Assembly: GCA_964516765.1 (NCBI GenBank)
Contig: CAZEWZ010000004.1
Location: forward strand, 1-64,000
DNA: 64,000 bases
Direction: 5' to 3'
DNA from: CAZEWZ01 sp964516765
GTDB lineage: Bacteria > Bacteroidota > Bacteroidia > Flavobacteriales > UBA7430
The notes under the pieces are model-generated. The model was not told the DNA's origin and made no database searches. It saw nothing but the letters and a program-made list of their open reading frames with translations. The position numbers and the translations under genes are program-made. Positions 54,150 through 62,878 of this stretch are shown here, in pieces; within the stretch, counting starts at the first letter, position 1; every line of letters begins with the position of its first letter.

Positions 54150-56075
54150 TTGATTCCAAAAGAAACCATTGATTTAATTTTTGAAACCGCTCGCATAGAC
54201 GAGGTGATTGGAGACTTTGTGCAGCTAAAAAAGCGTGGAGTAAATCTTTTGGGAAACTGTCCTTTTCACGACGAAAAGACACCATCATTTACCGTTTCAC
54301 CCACCAAAGGTATATACAAATGCTTTGGTTGTGGAAAAGGGGGAAATTCGGTAAATTTTGTAATGGATCACGAGCATTTTAGCTATCCAGAAGCCCTAAA
54401 GTTTTTGGCAAACAAATACAATATTTTTATTGAGGAAACTGTTCGAACACCTGAACAAGAAGAAGCAGCAAGCGAGCGAGAAAGCATGTTTGTGGTCAGT
54501 AATCAGGCAAGCGTATATTTTCAAGGCCAGCTTTTCAATTCGGAAGAAGGCCGTGCAGTAGGACTGAGTTATTTTAAAGAAAGAGGATTTAGAGAAGACA
54601 CCCTCAAAAAGTTTCAGTTGGGATACAGTCCAGAAAAAAATGATGCTTTTAGTGATTTCGCTCTGAAGGAAGGGTTCAAACGATCTTTCCTAGAAAAAAC
54701 AGGTCTCATAATTACAAAAGAATCAAAAAACTATGATCGATTTCGGGGCCGAGTAATGTTTCCTATTCATTCCTTGTCTGGAAGAGTATTGGGTTTTGGA
54801 GGACGGATTTTAAAAAACAATGTCAAAGCGGCCAAATACCTCAATTCTCCAGAAAGCGATATTTATCATAAGAGTAAAATATTATATGGATTATACTTTG
54901 CAAAAAATAGCATTGTAAAAAAGAATCGTTGTCTTCTGGTAGAGGGCTACACAGATGTAGTGTCTATACATCAATCCGGAATTGAAAATGTTGTGGCTTC
55001 ATCGGGAACCTCTTTAACGATTGATCAGATCAAATTAATCCATCGGTTCACCAACAATATTACTCTGCTTTTTGACGGAGACACTGCGGGTCTTAAAGCA
55101 GCAATGAGGGGCGTTAACTTGATTTTACAAGAGGGTTTAAATGTAAAAGTACTGACATTTCCAGACGGTGAAGATCCAGACTCTTATGCCAAAAAAGTTA
55201 GTTCTCAGGAGCTTGAGGACTATATTAAAGGAGAAGCAAAAGATTTTATAGCCTTCAAATGCTCTTTGCTTCTTAAAGAAGCAAAAGAAGACCCTATCAA
55301 AAGAGCCGAACTTATTAAAGATGTCTCGGCAACCATCGGATTAATTCCTGATTATGTATCTCGAACTGTATATGCGCAAACGTCCTCAAAAATATTAGGC
55401 GTAGAGGAACAAGTAATTTTTTCTAGCATTGACCAATCTCGTTCGGGAAAACAAGAAAGTAAAAAACAGCCTCTTCAAGTTGTTTTTAAAGGACTAAAAC
55501 AAGCAAATAAACCCGATAAATTAAATGTAAGTCTAGAAGAATCTACCCTCATTCGCTTGCTGGTTTTATACGGTACATATCCCCTGGATTTCGAGTATGA
55601 AAATGAGGATGGAGAAACGGAAATCACCACTTTGTATTGTGCTACATTTATCATGTCCGAATTGGCGGTGGACCAAATTGAATTTTCTGATACAATCTTC
55701 AAAAAAATATATTTAGAATTTACTCAAAGGTTCGAAACGGATGAAACAATCTTAAATGATAAACATTTTATCCAGCACAGCGATCCAGAAATTTCTCAAG
55801 CTGCATCTGAATTTCTAAGTCAGAAACACGAATTAAGTGATTGGGGCAAAAAAGAAATTTTTGTCCCAACAGAAAAGGAAAAGCTCTTTGACTTGGTTAA
55901 TGAGGGAGTGATTCGACTTAAATCCAAGCAGGTAAAATTGAAAATTGAAGGAATGCTCCTTCGAATGAAAAACAATGAAGTTATAGGAGATGAGCGTTCA
56001 AAATTTATGGCTCTTTTCCAACAGCTCAATGAGCTTTCAATGATCATTGACAAAAAGTTAGGTCGAGAGTGTTAA
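54150..56075 (+). CDS. dnaG: DNA primase
   Basis: This 641-residue enzyme makes RNA primers for replication. Residues 1-95 hold the CHC2 zinc finger (C37, H40, C58, C61, in NCPFHDEKTPSF and YKCFGCGKGGNS). The Toprim catalytic domain has LLVEGYTDVVSIHQSG with Glu and LLFDGDTAGLKAAM with the two Asp. The C-terminal about 200 residues are the helicase-binding region, variable as usual. The start is TTG 54150 (MIPKETIDLIFETARIDEVI); no ATG fits. It is convergent with recJ, two bases apart. Confidence 0.97.
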   Translation: MIPKETIDLIFETARIDEVIGDFVQLKKRGVNLLGNCPFHDEKTPSFTVSPTKGIYKCFGCGKGGNSVNFVMDHEHFSYPEALKFLANKYNIFIEETVRTPEQEEAASERESMFVVSNQASVYFQGQLFNSEEGRAVGLSYFKERGFREDTLKKFQLGYSPEKNDAFSDFALKEGFKRSFLEKTGLIITKESKNYDRFRGRVMFPIHSLSGRVLGFGGRILKNNVKAAKYLNSPESDIYHKSKILYGLYFAKNSIVKKNRCLLVEGYTDVVSIHQSGIENVVASSGTSLTIDQIKLIHRFTNNITLLFDGDTAGLKAAMRGVNLILQEGLNVKVLTFPDGEDPDSYAKKVSSQELEDYIKGEAKDFIAFKCSLLLKEAKEDPIKRAELIKDVSATIGLIPDYVSRTVYAQTSSKILGVEEQVIFSSIDQSRSGKQESKKQPLQVVFKGLKQANKPDKLNVSLEESTLIRLLVLYGTYPLDFEYENEDGETEITTLYCATFIMSELAVDQIEFSDTIFKKIYLEFTQRFETDETILNDKHFIQHSDPEISQAASEFLSQKHELSDWGKKEIFVPTEKEKLFDLVNEGVIRLKSKQVKLKIEGMLLRMKNNEVIGDERSKFMALFQQLNELSMIIDKKLGREC

Positions 56076-56077
56076 AA

Positions 56078-57787
56078 CTAGTGAATTTTTAAATCCTTCG
56101 CCCCTAGTTGCAAACTAGTATGACCTTTCCAATGATTTTCTTGAATTGCATAACAAAGATCAAATCCCAATCCACTTGAAAGTTTTTCCGCATGATTACC
56201 CAAATTAAACCCAATACCATTCATTAAGAGTTCAGGCTCTTTTTTTGAGTATACTTGCAATTTTAAGTGCTCATTTTCTTGTCCGACTGATCGACTTCCC
56301 TTATCTGTGACTTTTCGAGTGCAAAATAAAGGCGCTCGATTCTCGGGTCCAAAAGGTTCAAATTGCCTAATAATGTTGTAAAAACTCTGGGTAATCTGTG
56401 AGAATTCTAATTCGGTATCAATATCAAAAATTTCGGCCTTTTGCTCCGAAGAAATTCGTTCTAAAATAACTTGGTTAAAAGCTGCTTTAAAAGCATCATA
56501 ATTCTCTTGCTTGAGGGTTAGTCCAGCAGCATATTTATGTCCACCAAACTGTTCTATGTGCATTTCGCATTCAGACAAAGCGGCATACACATCAAAACCC
56601 TTGACGGAACGGACTGATGCTACTAATAAGCCATTACTTTTAGTAAAGACTATTGTAGGACGATAATAGGTTTCAATCAGTCTAGAAGCAACAATGCCAA
56701 TGACTCCCTTGTGCCAATTTTCGTTATAAACAACTGTCGCTGGATCGTCTTCCTGATTTAGTTTTTTTATTTGAATCAAAGCTTCTTGAGTAATTCGTTG
56801 GTCTTCTGACCTTCGATTTGAATTAAACTCTTCAATTTCTAGAGCGAACTTTTGGGCTTGGGATTCGTTTTCCTCAATGAGAAGACTAACAGCAAAATGT
56901 GCATGTTTCATTCTTCCTGCGGCATTAATTCTAGGGGCAATGGTAAATACTACATCGGTAATAGTCATAGAACCAAAATGCTTATGGCCGAGCATTAAAG
57001 AACGTATTCCAACTCTTGGTTGCTCGTTCAAAAGTTTCATTCCATAAAAGGTTAATATTCTATTTTCACCAATCATTGGGACAATATCCGCCCCGGTAGC
57101 CGTCGCAACCAGATCTAAATAATCATAAGCGATTTCTTTGGGAAGCTTTTGATTGCTTAAATAGGCTTGAATCAGTTTGAAGCCAACCCCACATCCACAT
57201 AACCCCTTGAAAGGATATGAGCAATCATTTCTCTTAGGGTCTAATACTGCAAAAGCAATAGGTAACTGTTCTCCCGGAAGATGATGGTCGCAAACAATGA
57301 CATCCATTCTATTCTTTTGCGCATACGCAATTTTATCTAGTGCCTTTACGCCACAGTCCAAAGAAATCATTAAGCTACATTTGTTTTCTAGAGCGTCGTT
57401 TATCCCCTGAAAAGATATACCATAACCCTCTTGGTATCTATCGGGAATATAATAGTCACATTTCGCACCTTGACTTTTCAAGAACATATACATCATGCTT
57501 ACCGAAGAGGTTCCATCGACATCGTAATCACCATACACCCTAATTTTTTCTTGGCAATCTATCGCTAAAGCAATTCTCTTGACTGCCTTGTCCATGTCTT
57601 TCATTAAAAAAGGATCATGGAGCAATTCTAATTCTGGTCGAAAAAAAGTTTTCGCTTGCGCAAAGGTATGGATGCCTCTAGATACAAGAAGTGAACAAAC
57701 TACCCTAGATACTCCCAGAACTTGACTCAATTCGTATACTTTTCTATTGTCGGGTTTCTTTTTAAACTTCCAAATTTTTTCTCGCAT
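56078..57787 (-). CDS. recJ: Single-stranded-DNA-specific exonuclease RecJ
   Basis: This 569-residue 5'-3' exonuclease works in recombination and mismatch repair. The DHH phosphoesterase motifs are in order: YGDYDVDGTSSVSMMY, SLDCGVKALD, VIVCDHHLPGEQLP, then VATATGADIVPM. NWHKGVIGIVASRLIETY and the DHHA1 region with FGGHKYAAGLTL complete the core, and an OB-type C-terminal domain follows. It is convergent with dnaG and the first gene of the minus-strand pair upstream of nothing else; rsmI starts 42 bases upstream on the same strand. Confidence 0.95.
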   Translation of the reverse strand: MREKIWKFKKKPDNRKVYELSQVLGVSRVVCSLLVSRGIHTFAQAKTFFRPELELLHDPFLMKDMDKAVKRIALAIDCQEKIRVYGDYDVDGTSSVSMMYMFLKSQGAKCDYYIPDRYQEGYGISFQGINDALENKCSLMISLDCGVKALDKIAYAQKNRMDVIVCDHHLPGEQLPIAFAVLDPKRNDCSYPFKGLCGCGVGFKLIQAYLSNQKLPKEIAYDYLDLVATATGADIVPMIGENRILTFYGMKLLNEQPRVGIRSLMLGHKHFGSMTITDVVFTIAPRINAAGRMKHAHFAVSLLIEENESQAQKFALEIEEFNSNRRSEDQRITQEALIQIKKLNQEDDPATVVYNENWHKGVIGIVASRLIETYYRPTIVFTKSNGLLVASVRSVKGFDVYAALSECEMHIEQFGGHKYAAGLTLKQENYDAFKAAFNQVILERISSEQKAEIFDIDTELEFSQITQSFYNIIRQFEPFGPENRAPLFCTRKVTDKGSRSVGQENEHLKLQVYSKKEPELLMNGIGFNLGNHAEKLSSGLGFDLCYAIQENHWKGHTSLQLGAKDLKIH

Positions 57788-57829
57788 GAATATCTTAACT
57801 TAATGTGAAATGAGCACAATAGAAGGGCC

Positions 57830-58513
57830 CTATTTGGTCGCCTTGACCGCAGCCTCAATAACAAGGACAAACTCCCCTTTTGGGGGCTTTGCTTCAAAAT
57901 GAGTTAACAATTCAGAAACGGTTCCGCGTTGTGTTTCTTCGAACATTTTAGAAATCTCTCGGATGACAGAAAGTTTTCTGTCTGCTCCTAAAAACTCTTT
58001 TAGTTGTTTTAATGTTTTTACTATTTTGTGAGGAGACTCATAGAACACAATCGTCTTACTTTGGTCTTTCCAACTCTTTATTCGTGTCTGACGACCTTTT
58101 TTGGGCGGAAGAAAACCCTCAAAAATAAACCGATCCGAGGGAAATCCAGACTGAACTAAAGCGGGTATAAGAGCAGTTGCTCCTGGCAAACACTCTGTGG
58201 GAATAGATGCTGCAACACAGGCCCTGACCAATAGAAAACCCGGATCTGAAATCCCGGGAGTCCCTGCATCCGAAATTAAAGAAATTTGGGTCCCAGACTT
58301 AAGCTTCTCAATGATTCTATCGAGCATTTTATGCTCGTTGTGCATGTGAAAAGACTGCATGGAAGTAGCTATATCAAAATGCTTTAAAAGCTTTCCTGAA
58401 GTACGCGTATCTTCGGCCAAGATCAAATCAGACTCTTTAAGTATCCGAATTGCGCGTAGCGTAATATCCTCTAGATTTCCTATGGGTGTAGGGACCAGAA
58501 ATAGTTTAGACAT
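57830..58513 (-). CDS. rsmI: 16S rRNA (cytidine-1402-2'-O)-methyltransferase
   Basis: This 227-residue SAM-dependent enzyme methylates C1402 of 16S rRNA in the decoding site. LFLVPTPIGNLEDITLRAIR at the start, EDTRTSGKLLKHF, SLISDAGTPGISDPGFLLV and LPGATALIPALVQSG are the tetrapyrrole-methylase-fold motifs of RsmI. KTIVFYESPHKIVKTLK and GEFVLVIE end it. It is slightly shorter than E. coli RsmI. It shares its strand and probably its message with recJ and is divergent from tdk. Confidence 0.94.
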   Translation of the reverse strand: MSKLFLVPTPIGNLEDITLRAIRILKESDLILAEDTRTSGKLLKHFDIATSMQSFHMHNEHKMLDRIIEKLKSGTQISLISDAGTPGISDPGFLLVRACVAASIPTECLPGATALIPALVQSGFPSDRFIFEGFLPPKKGRQTRIKSWKDQSKTIVFYESPHKIVKTLKQLKEFLGADRKLSVIREISKMFEETQRGTVSELLTHFEAKPPKGEFVLVIEAAVKATK

Positions 58514-58571
58514 ATTCTATAATTTACTCAAACAAATTAAATAAAAATAGGAGGGAACAAAGCGTTTTTAT

Positions 58572-58579
58572 TAAATTTG
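58572..58579 (+). promoter_or_regulatory. Putative -7 box (TAAATTTG) of tdk
   Basis: TAAATTTG matches TAnnTTTG exactly and ends 20 bases before the tdk ATG at 58600. No TTTG is seen at the -33 position. Confidence 0.45.
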
Positions 58580-58599
58580 TTTGAAAGAAAATATGTAGT

Positions 58600-59181
58600 A
58601 TGTTCCAAGAAACTCCCGCACGTCATAAAAAAAACAAAGGCAGCATTGAAGTGATTTGCGGTTCGATGTTCTCTGGAAAAACAGAAGAATTAATTCGTCG
58701 ACTAAAAAGGGCTCAGTTTGCTCGACAGAATGTAGCCATTTTCAAACCTAATCTTGACACTCGATACGATAAAAATAAAGTCATTTCTCACGATTTAAAC
58801 GAGATTAATTCACAAGCCATCTCTAGCTCAAATATGTTGCTAGAAACTCATGGAAATATTGAAGTCGTCGGAATTGATGAGGCTCAATTTTTTGACATTG
58901 AGCTTCCCGCAGTATGTTCTGAACTCGCTTCCAGAGGAGTAAGAGTAATTGTCGCAGGTCTAGATATGGATTATTTAGGAGTTCCATTTGGGCCAATGCC
59001 TAAACTTATGTCGATCGCAGAATTTATCACTAAAGTCCATGCAATTTGTATGGACTGTGGAGACTTAGCTCTTCATTCTCATAGAACTGCCACCTCAAAA
59101 GATCTCGTTCACATAGGAGAACAAAAGGAATATCAAGCTTTGTGCCGATTTTGTTTCGGAAAGAAAACCCCCCCGCGATGA
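58600..59181 (+). CDS. tdk: Thymidine kinase, type II
   Basis: This 193-residue enzyme phosphorylates thymidine for salvage. The P-loop is VICGSMFSGKTEELIRR, the catalytic Asp-Glu lies in GIDEAQFFD, and the lasso and zinc domain carry CMDCG and CRFCFG. HRTATSKDLVHIGEQKEYQA binds the substrate. Length is normal. Its last codons overlap the start of the MurF-alanine racemase gene (ATGA), so both are translated from one message, although the functions seem unrelated. Confidence 0.96.
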   Translation: MFQETPARHKKNKGSIEVICGSMFSGKTEELIRRLKRAQFARQNVAIFKPNLDTRYDKNKVISHDLNEINSQAISSSNMLLETHGNIEVVGIDEAQFFDIELPAVCSELASRGVRVIVAGLDMDYLGVPFGPMPKLMSIAEFITKVHAICMDCGDLALHSHRTATSKDLVHIGEQKEYQALCRFCFGKKTPPR

Positions 59182-61634
59182 TTTACATTTCTTATTCAGT
59201 CCAGGATATAAGTCTGCTTTGTAAAGCCAAAATTTTTGCGGGTACATCAGATGAAATGATCCATCAAATTGTGCTGGATAGTCGAAAATCAAGCCCTGTT
59301 CATCATAGCCTTTTTATTGCCTTAAAAGGGCCGCATCATGACGGACACAATTATATTAAAGAACTATATGAGAAGGGCTTGAGAAATTTTATGATTAGTA
59401 ACGATGACATTCATTATATACATTTTCCAGAAGCTAATTTTATTCGAGTGGAAAATACATTAAGCGCATTTCAGACGATTGCAAGAAACCACCGAAAGAA
59501 ATTTTCTATCCCGGTGATTGGTATTACTGGAAGTCATGGGAAAACAATTGTAAAAGAATGGTTAAGTAGTTGTTTAAAAGGCCTATTCAATATCTCAAAA
59601 AATCCAAAGAGTTATAACTCTCAAACGGGAGTAGCCTTATCAATATTGGGAATAAAGCAAGAAGCGGAATGGGGTCTTTTTGAAGCGGGAATTTCTCAAA
59701 CAAATGAAATGGTATCGCTCGAGAAAATGATCCAGCCTTCTTTGGGAATATTCACCAATATAGGGGATGCTCATTCCAAAAATTTCACCACTATAAAGGC
59801 AAAAATCGAAGAGAAATTGCATCTCTTTTCTTCTGTAAAAACCTTAATTTACTGTAAAGATCATGCGGAAATACACCAAGAGATCTCAACGCAAGTTAGT
59901 GCTGAAATTTGTTCTTGGTCCTTTGTTGATGCGAAGGCTTTTCTTTTTATAAAAAACTGCATACGAGAAAAGTATTGCTCAAAAATAACAATTTGCTATC
60001 AACAAAAAGACATTTTACTGACGATTCCTTTTGTCGATACAGCATCTATTGAAAACTGCCTCCATGTAATTTGTGCACTGCTTGTGATGAAGGTCGAAGT
60101 GTCTCATATAGAAAAGAAAATAAAAACTCTAAGAGCTCTAGAAATGCGTTTAGAGCTTCTCAAGGCCAAAGGGAATAGCTTGCTCATTAATGATGCATAC
60201 AGTTCTGATCTTGACTCTCTAAAAATTGCCCTTGACTTTTTAGATCAACAAAGCGGAAACGCTAAAAAAGTTGCCATTCTTTCAGATTTAGACGAAACTG
60301 GGCGACCAAACAAAGAGCTTTTTCAAACCTTAGTGAAACTTTTAAAACAATTCAAGGTGCAAACATTGATTGGCGTGGGACCTGAATTTAGGGATTTCTC
60401 TTATTTATTCTCACATGGATACTTTTATGCAAGCACCCAAAACTTGCTAGATGATATAGAAAATATAGACTTAAAAGACGCCGCCATATTAATTAAAGGA
60501 GCTCGGAAATTTAAATTTGAACAAATTGCCGGAATTCTAGAACAAAAAAATCATGAGACTGTCTTAGAGGTGAATTTAAATGCCATAGCAGAAAACTTTC
60601 ATTATTTCAAGAGTTTGCTACGAAGAGAAACTAAGGTAATGGTTATGGTCAAAGCATTTTCTTATGGCAACGGATCTTATGAAATTGCTCATCACCTAGA
60701 ATATCATCAGGCAGATTATCTTGCGGTTGCTAATGTTGACGAAGGGATTTCTCTTCGAGAAAAAGGAATAAAAACGCCCATCATGGTCCTCAATTCTGAA
60801 GAATCTCAGTTTCTTCAGCTCATTGAATATGAGCTTGAACCAGAAATCTTTAGCTTTAAACAGCTTTATGCACTGCAGAAAATCTTAAAATATTTGGGAC
60901 TTAAATCATACTCTACTCACCTTAAAATAGATACGGGAATGCGCAGGTTGGGATTTGAAATCACTGAGATTGACTCCTTATGTCATTGGTTGAAATCTCA
61001 AGAAGAAGTGAAAATAGCTACGGTATTTAGCCACTTAGCCAGTAGTGACAATCCAAAAGATCGTGAATTTACGCTTAATCAAATTCATTCTTTCGAACAA
61101 GTATGTCAGACAATTAAACATACAGTACCTGGTAAATTCCTCAGACATATTCTTAATTCATCCGGTATTATTTCTTATCCCGAAGCACGATTAGATATGG
61201 TTCGGCTTGGAATTGGACTCTATGGAATAGGAAAAGAAAACCTTAAAAATTGCAGTACTTTAAAATCGATGATTTCTCAAATAAAAAATATTTCACCGGG
61301 GCAAAGTGTGGGGTATGCCAGAAGCTATATCGCGAAGAATCAAATGCAGATTGCGGTTATTCCTATTGGATATGCAGACGGTTTAAGTAGGGGCTTAAGC
61401 AACGGCAAAGGAAAAGTTTATATCAAAGGCTGTGCCGCTCGGATTGTAGGAAGTGTATGCATGGACATGTGTATGGTGGACGTTACAGATTTAAATGCAA
61501 AAGAAGGAGACCCTGTGATTATTTGGGATAAACAAGATCACATCTTAGATCTGGCAGACGCATTAAATACAATCCCTTATGAAATATTATGCCAGGTATC
61601 CCAGAGAGTCAAGAGGATTTTCGTGCAAGAGTAA
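59178..61634 (+). CDS. Fused MurF ligase - alanine racemase
   Basis: This 818-residue protein joins two peptidoglycan steps. Residues 1 to about 450 are MurF, which adds D-Ala-D-Ala to the UDP-MurNAc-tripeptide: VLDSRKSSPVHHSLFIAL, P-loop VIGITGSHGKT (113-123), YNSQTGVALSILG and LINDAYSSDLDSLKIAL. Residues about 460-818 are a PLP alanine racemase with the cofactor Lys K492 (VMVKAFSYGNG), HLKIDTGMRRLGF, SVGYARSY with the catalytic Tyr, and VCMDMCMVDVT. The racemase makes the D-Ala that is later joined and used by the ligase. The fusion is known in Bacteroidota. I start at ATG 59178, which overlaps tdk by four bases; a GTG at 59142 is in frame but less likely. Confidence 0.95.
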   Translation: MIYISYSVQDISLLCKAKIFAGTSDEMIHQIVLDSRKSSPVHHSLFIALKGPHHDGHNYIKELYEKGLRNFMISNDDIHYIHFPEANFIRVENTLSAFQTIARNHRKKFSIPVIGITGSHGKTIVKEWLSSCLKGLFNISKNPKSYNSQTGVALSILGIKQEAEWGLFEAGISQTNEMVSLEKMIQPSLGIFTNIGDAHSKNFTTIKAKIEEKLHLFSSVKTLIYCKDHAEIHQEISTQVSAEICSWSFVDAKAFLFIKNCIREKYCSKITICYQQKDILLTIPFVDTASIENCLHVICALLVMKVEVSHIEKKIKTLRALEMRLELLKAKGNSLLINDAYSSDLDSLKIALDFLDQQSGNAKKVAILSDLDETGRPNKELFQTLVKLLKQFKVQTLIGVGPEFRDFSYLFSHGYFYASTQNLLDDIENIDLKDAAILIKGARKFKFEQIAGILEQKNHETVLEVNLNAIAENFHYFKSLLRRETKVMVMVKAFSYGNGSYEIAHHLEYHQADYLAVANVDEGISLREKGIKTPIMVLNSEESQFLQLIEYELEPEIFSFKQLYALQKILKYLGLKSYSTHLKIDTGMRRLGFEITEIDSLCHWLKSQEEVKIATVFSHLASSDNPKDREFTLNQIHSFEQVCQTIKHTVPGKFLRHILNSSGIISYPEARLDMVRLGIGLYGIGKENLKNCSTLKSMISQIKNISPGQSVGYARSYIAKNQMQIAVIPIGYADGLSRGLSNGKGKVYIKGCAARIVGSVCMDMCMVDVTDLNAKEGDPVIIWDKQDHILDLADALNTIPYEILCQVSQRVKRIFVQE

Positions 61635-61665
61635 ATATCCTCTAAATCTGAATTCTATAGGCTTA

Positions 61666-62823
61666 CTATGGTGAATCTTTCTGAAATTTAGAAAGTAAAG
61701 GATACATAAAAGCGAAAAATAATATCCCTGCCTGCCTTTCTAGCATGCTTTCTGTCATAAAACCAAAGAGAGTCAATCCCAAAAATAGCAGAAACAAAGG
61801 GTGCACATCTGGTCTGATAAACGGGCCGAACATAAGAAAGATCAATAGAAGAAATCCAAGAATACCCACCTCTGCCCAAGTCTGAATAAATTGGTTGTGA
61901 AAATTGTAATTATTTTTATAAATAGGTATATTTCGATCTCCATTCCAGAATTGAGCCTTACAATCCCTCAAAGATAGATTTAACTCTGTTTTTGCATCTC
62001 CGATCCCGTAGCCAATTAAAGGACTTTTCATTAGAAGTGGAAGGGAAAAATTCCATATATATATTCTTGCATTAGTCTGATTTTTTGAGTCTTCTAATAT
62101 TAAATGCTCAAGCTCATGAACTGTTTCTATAATTCTAGAATAGGTATTTGGCACAAGGAAAAGTGGCAACAAAAACAAACATAAAATTCCAATAATTTTC
62201 CGGGAGTAACAAAAATAATATCCCGATTTAATCAGGGCGACAAAGAAAACTACAAAAAAGGCTAAAAGATAGATTCTACTTGCTAGTAAAAACATAGAAA
62301 TGAGTAATATAGCAATGCAAAAACCCCAAAATATTATATATTTTTTTGAATGAACAACTTGGTATAAGATCACAAACAAAGCAAAAGAGTAGTACCAAGC
62401 CACATAATGTACTTTGGAGGGTAATATGTGGGGAAGTTGTTTATAATAAAAGACATTGAGATTACCCGTGTCTAGAAATTCGACAAAAGATAGGATTAAA
62501 TCTATACCTGCCATGACGACCATGAGCAGAGCAAAAAATCGAAGTAAAAAAAAACGTTTTTCGTTGTCTATCCATTCATTAGTCATCATAAACAGAGGAA
62601 GTAAAAGTAAAGTAATTTTGAGCCGTAAATCATTTAAACCTTCGACCACATCTAGGGTGTACATCATACTCAGCAGATGAAGAAGATACAAAGCAATAAA
62701 GGCGAGTGCAAATGGGCTGCGGACAAGAACATTCAACCTTTCTTTATACGCAAAGGAAAAAATCCAATACAAGCCAATTCCAATAATACCCATGGTGACT
62801 GGAATCTTAAAAAAGTCCTGCAT
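61666..62823 (-). CDS. O-antigen ligase/polymerase-like membrane protein
   Basis: This 385-residue protein has about ten hydrophobic helices. In the second half a large periplasmic loop carries ARIYIWNFSLPLLMKSPLIG then YGIGD, and NYNFHNQFIQTWAEVGILGF; the Arg, Trp, Gly-x-Gly and His-Asn...Glu-x-G are the features of the Wzy_C/O-antigen ligase (WaaL, RfaL-like) family. It probably links or polymerises a surface sugar on an undecaprenyl carrier. The substrate cannot be read. A TTG at 62835 is in frame, but ATG 62823 is preferred. It follows the S41 peptidase gene by 55 bases. Confidence 0.78.
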   Translation of the reverse strand: MQDFFKIPVTMGIIGIGLYWIFSFAYKERLNVLVRSPFALAFIALYLLHLLSMMYTLDVVEGLNDLRLKITLLLLPLFMMTNEWIDNEKRFFLLRFFALLMVVMAGIDLILSFVEFLDTGNLNVFYYKQLPHILPSKVHYVAWYYSFALFVILYQVVHSKKYIIFWGFCIAILLISMFLLASRIYLLAFFVVFFVALIKSGYYFCYSRKIIGILCLFLLPLFLVPNTYSRIIETVHELEHLILEDSKNQTNARIYIWNFSLPLLMKSPLIGYGIGDAKTELNLSLRDCKAQFWNGDRNIPIYKNNYNFHNQFIQTWAEVGILGFLLLIFLMFGPFIRPDVHPLFLLFLGLTLFGFMTESMLERQAGILFFAFMYPLLSKFQKDSP

Positions 62824-62878
62824 GAATAAACCCAAAACAAAGCTTATATGGGCTAAAAAAAAATAAAAAGACTTGGTT

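Noticed and set aside
59142..59177. GTG start for murF-alr
   Set aside because: It would add 12 residues before the family start and enlarge the overlap with tdk; ATG 59178 forms the common ATGA overlap.
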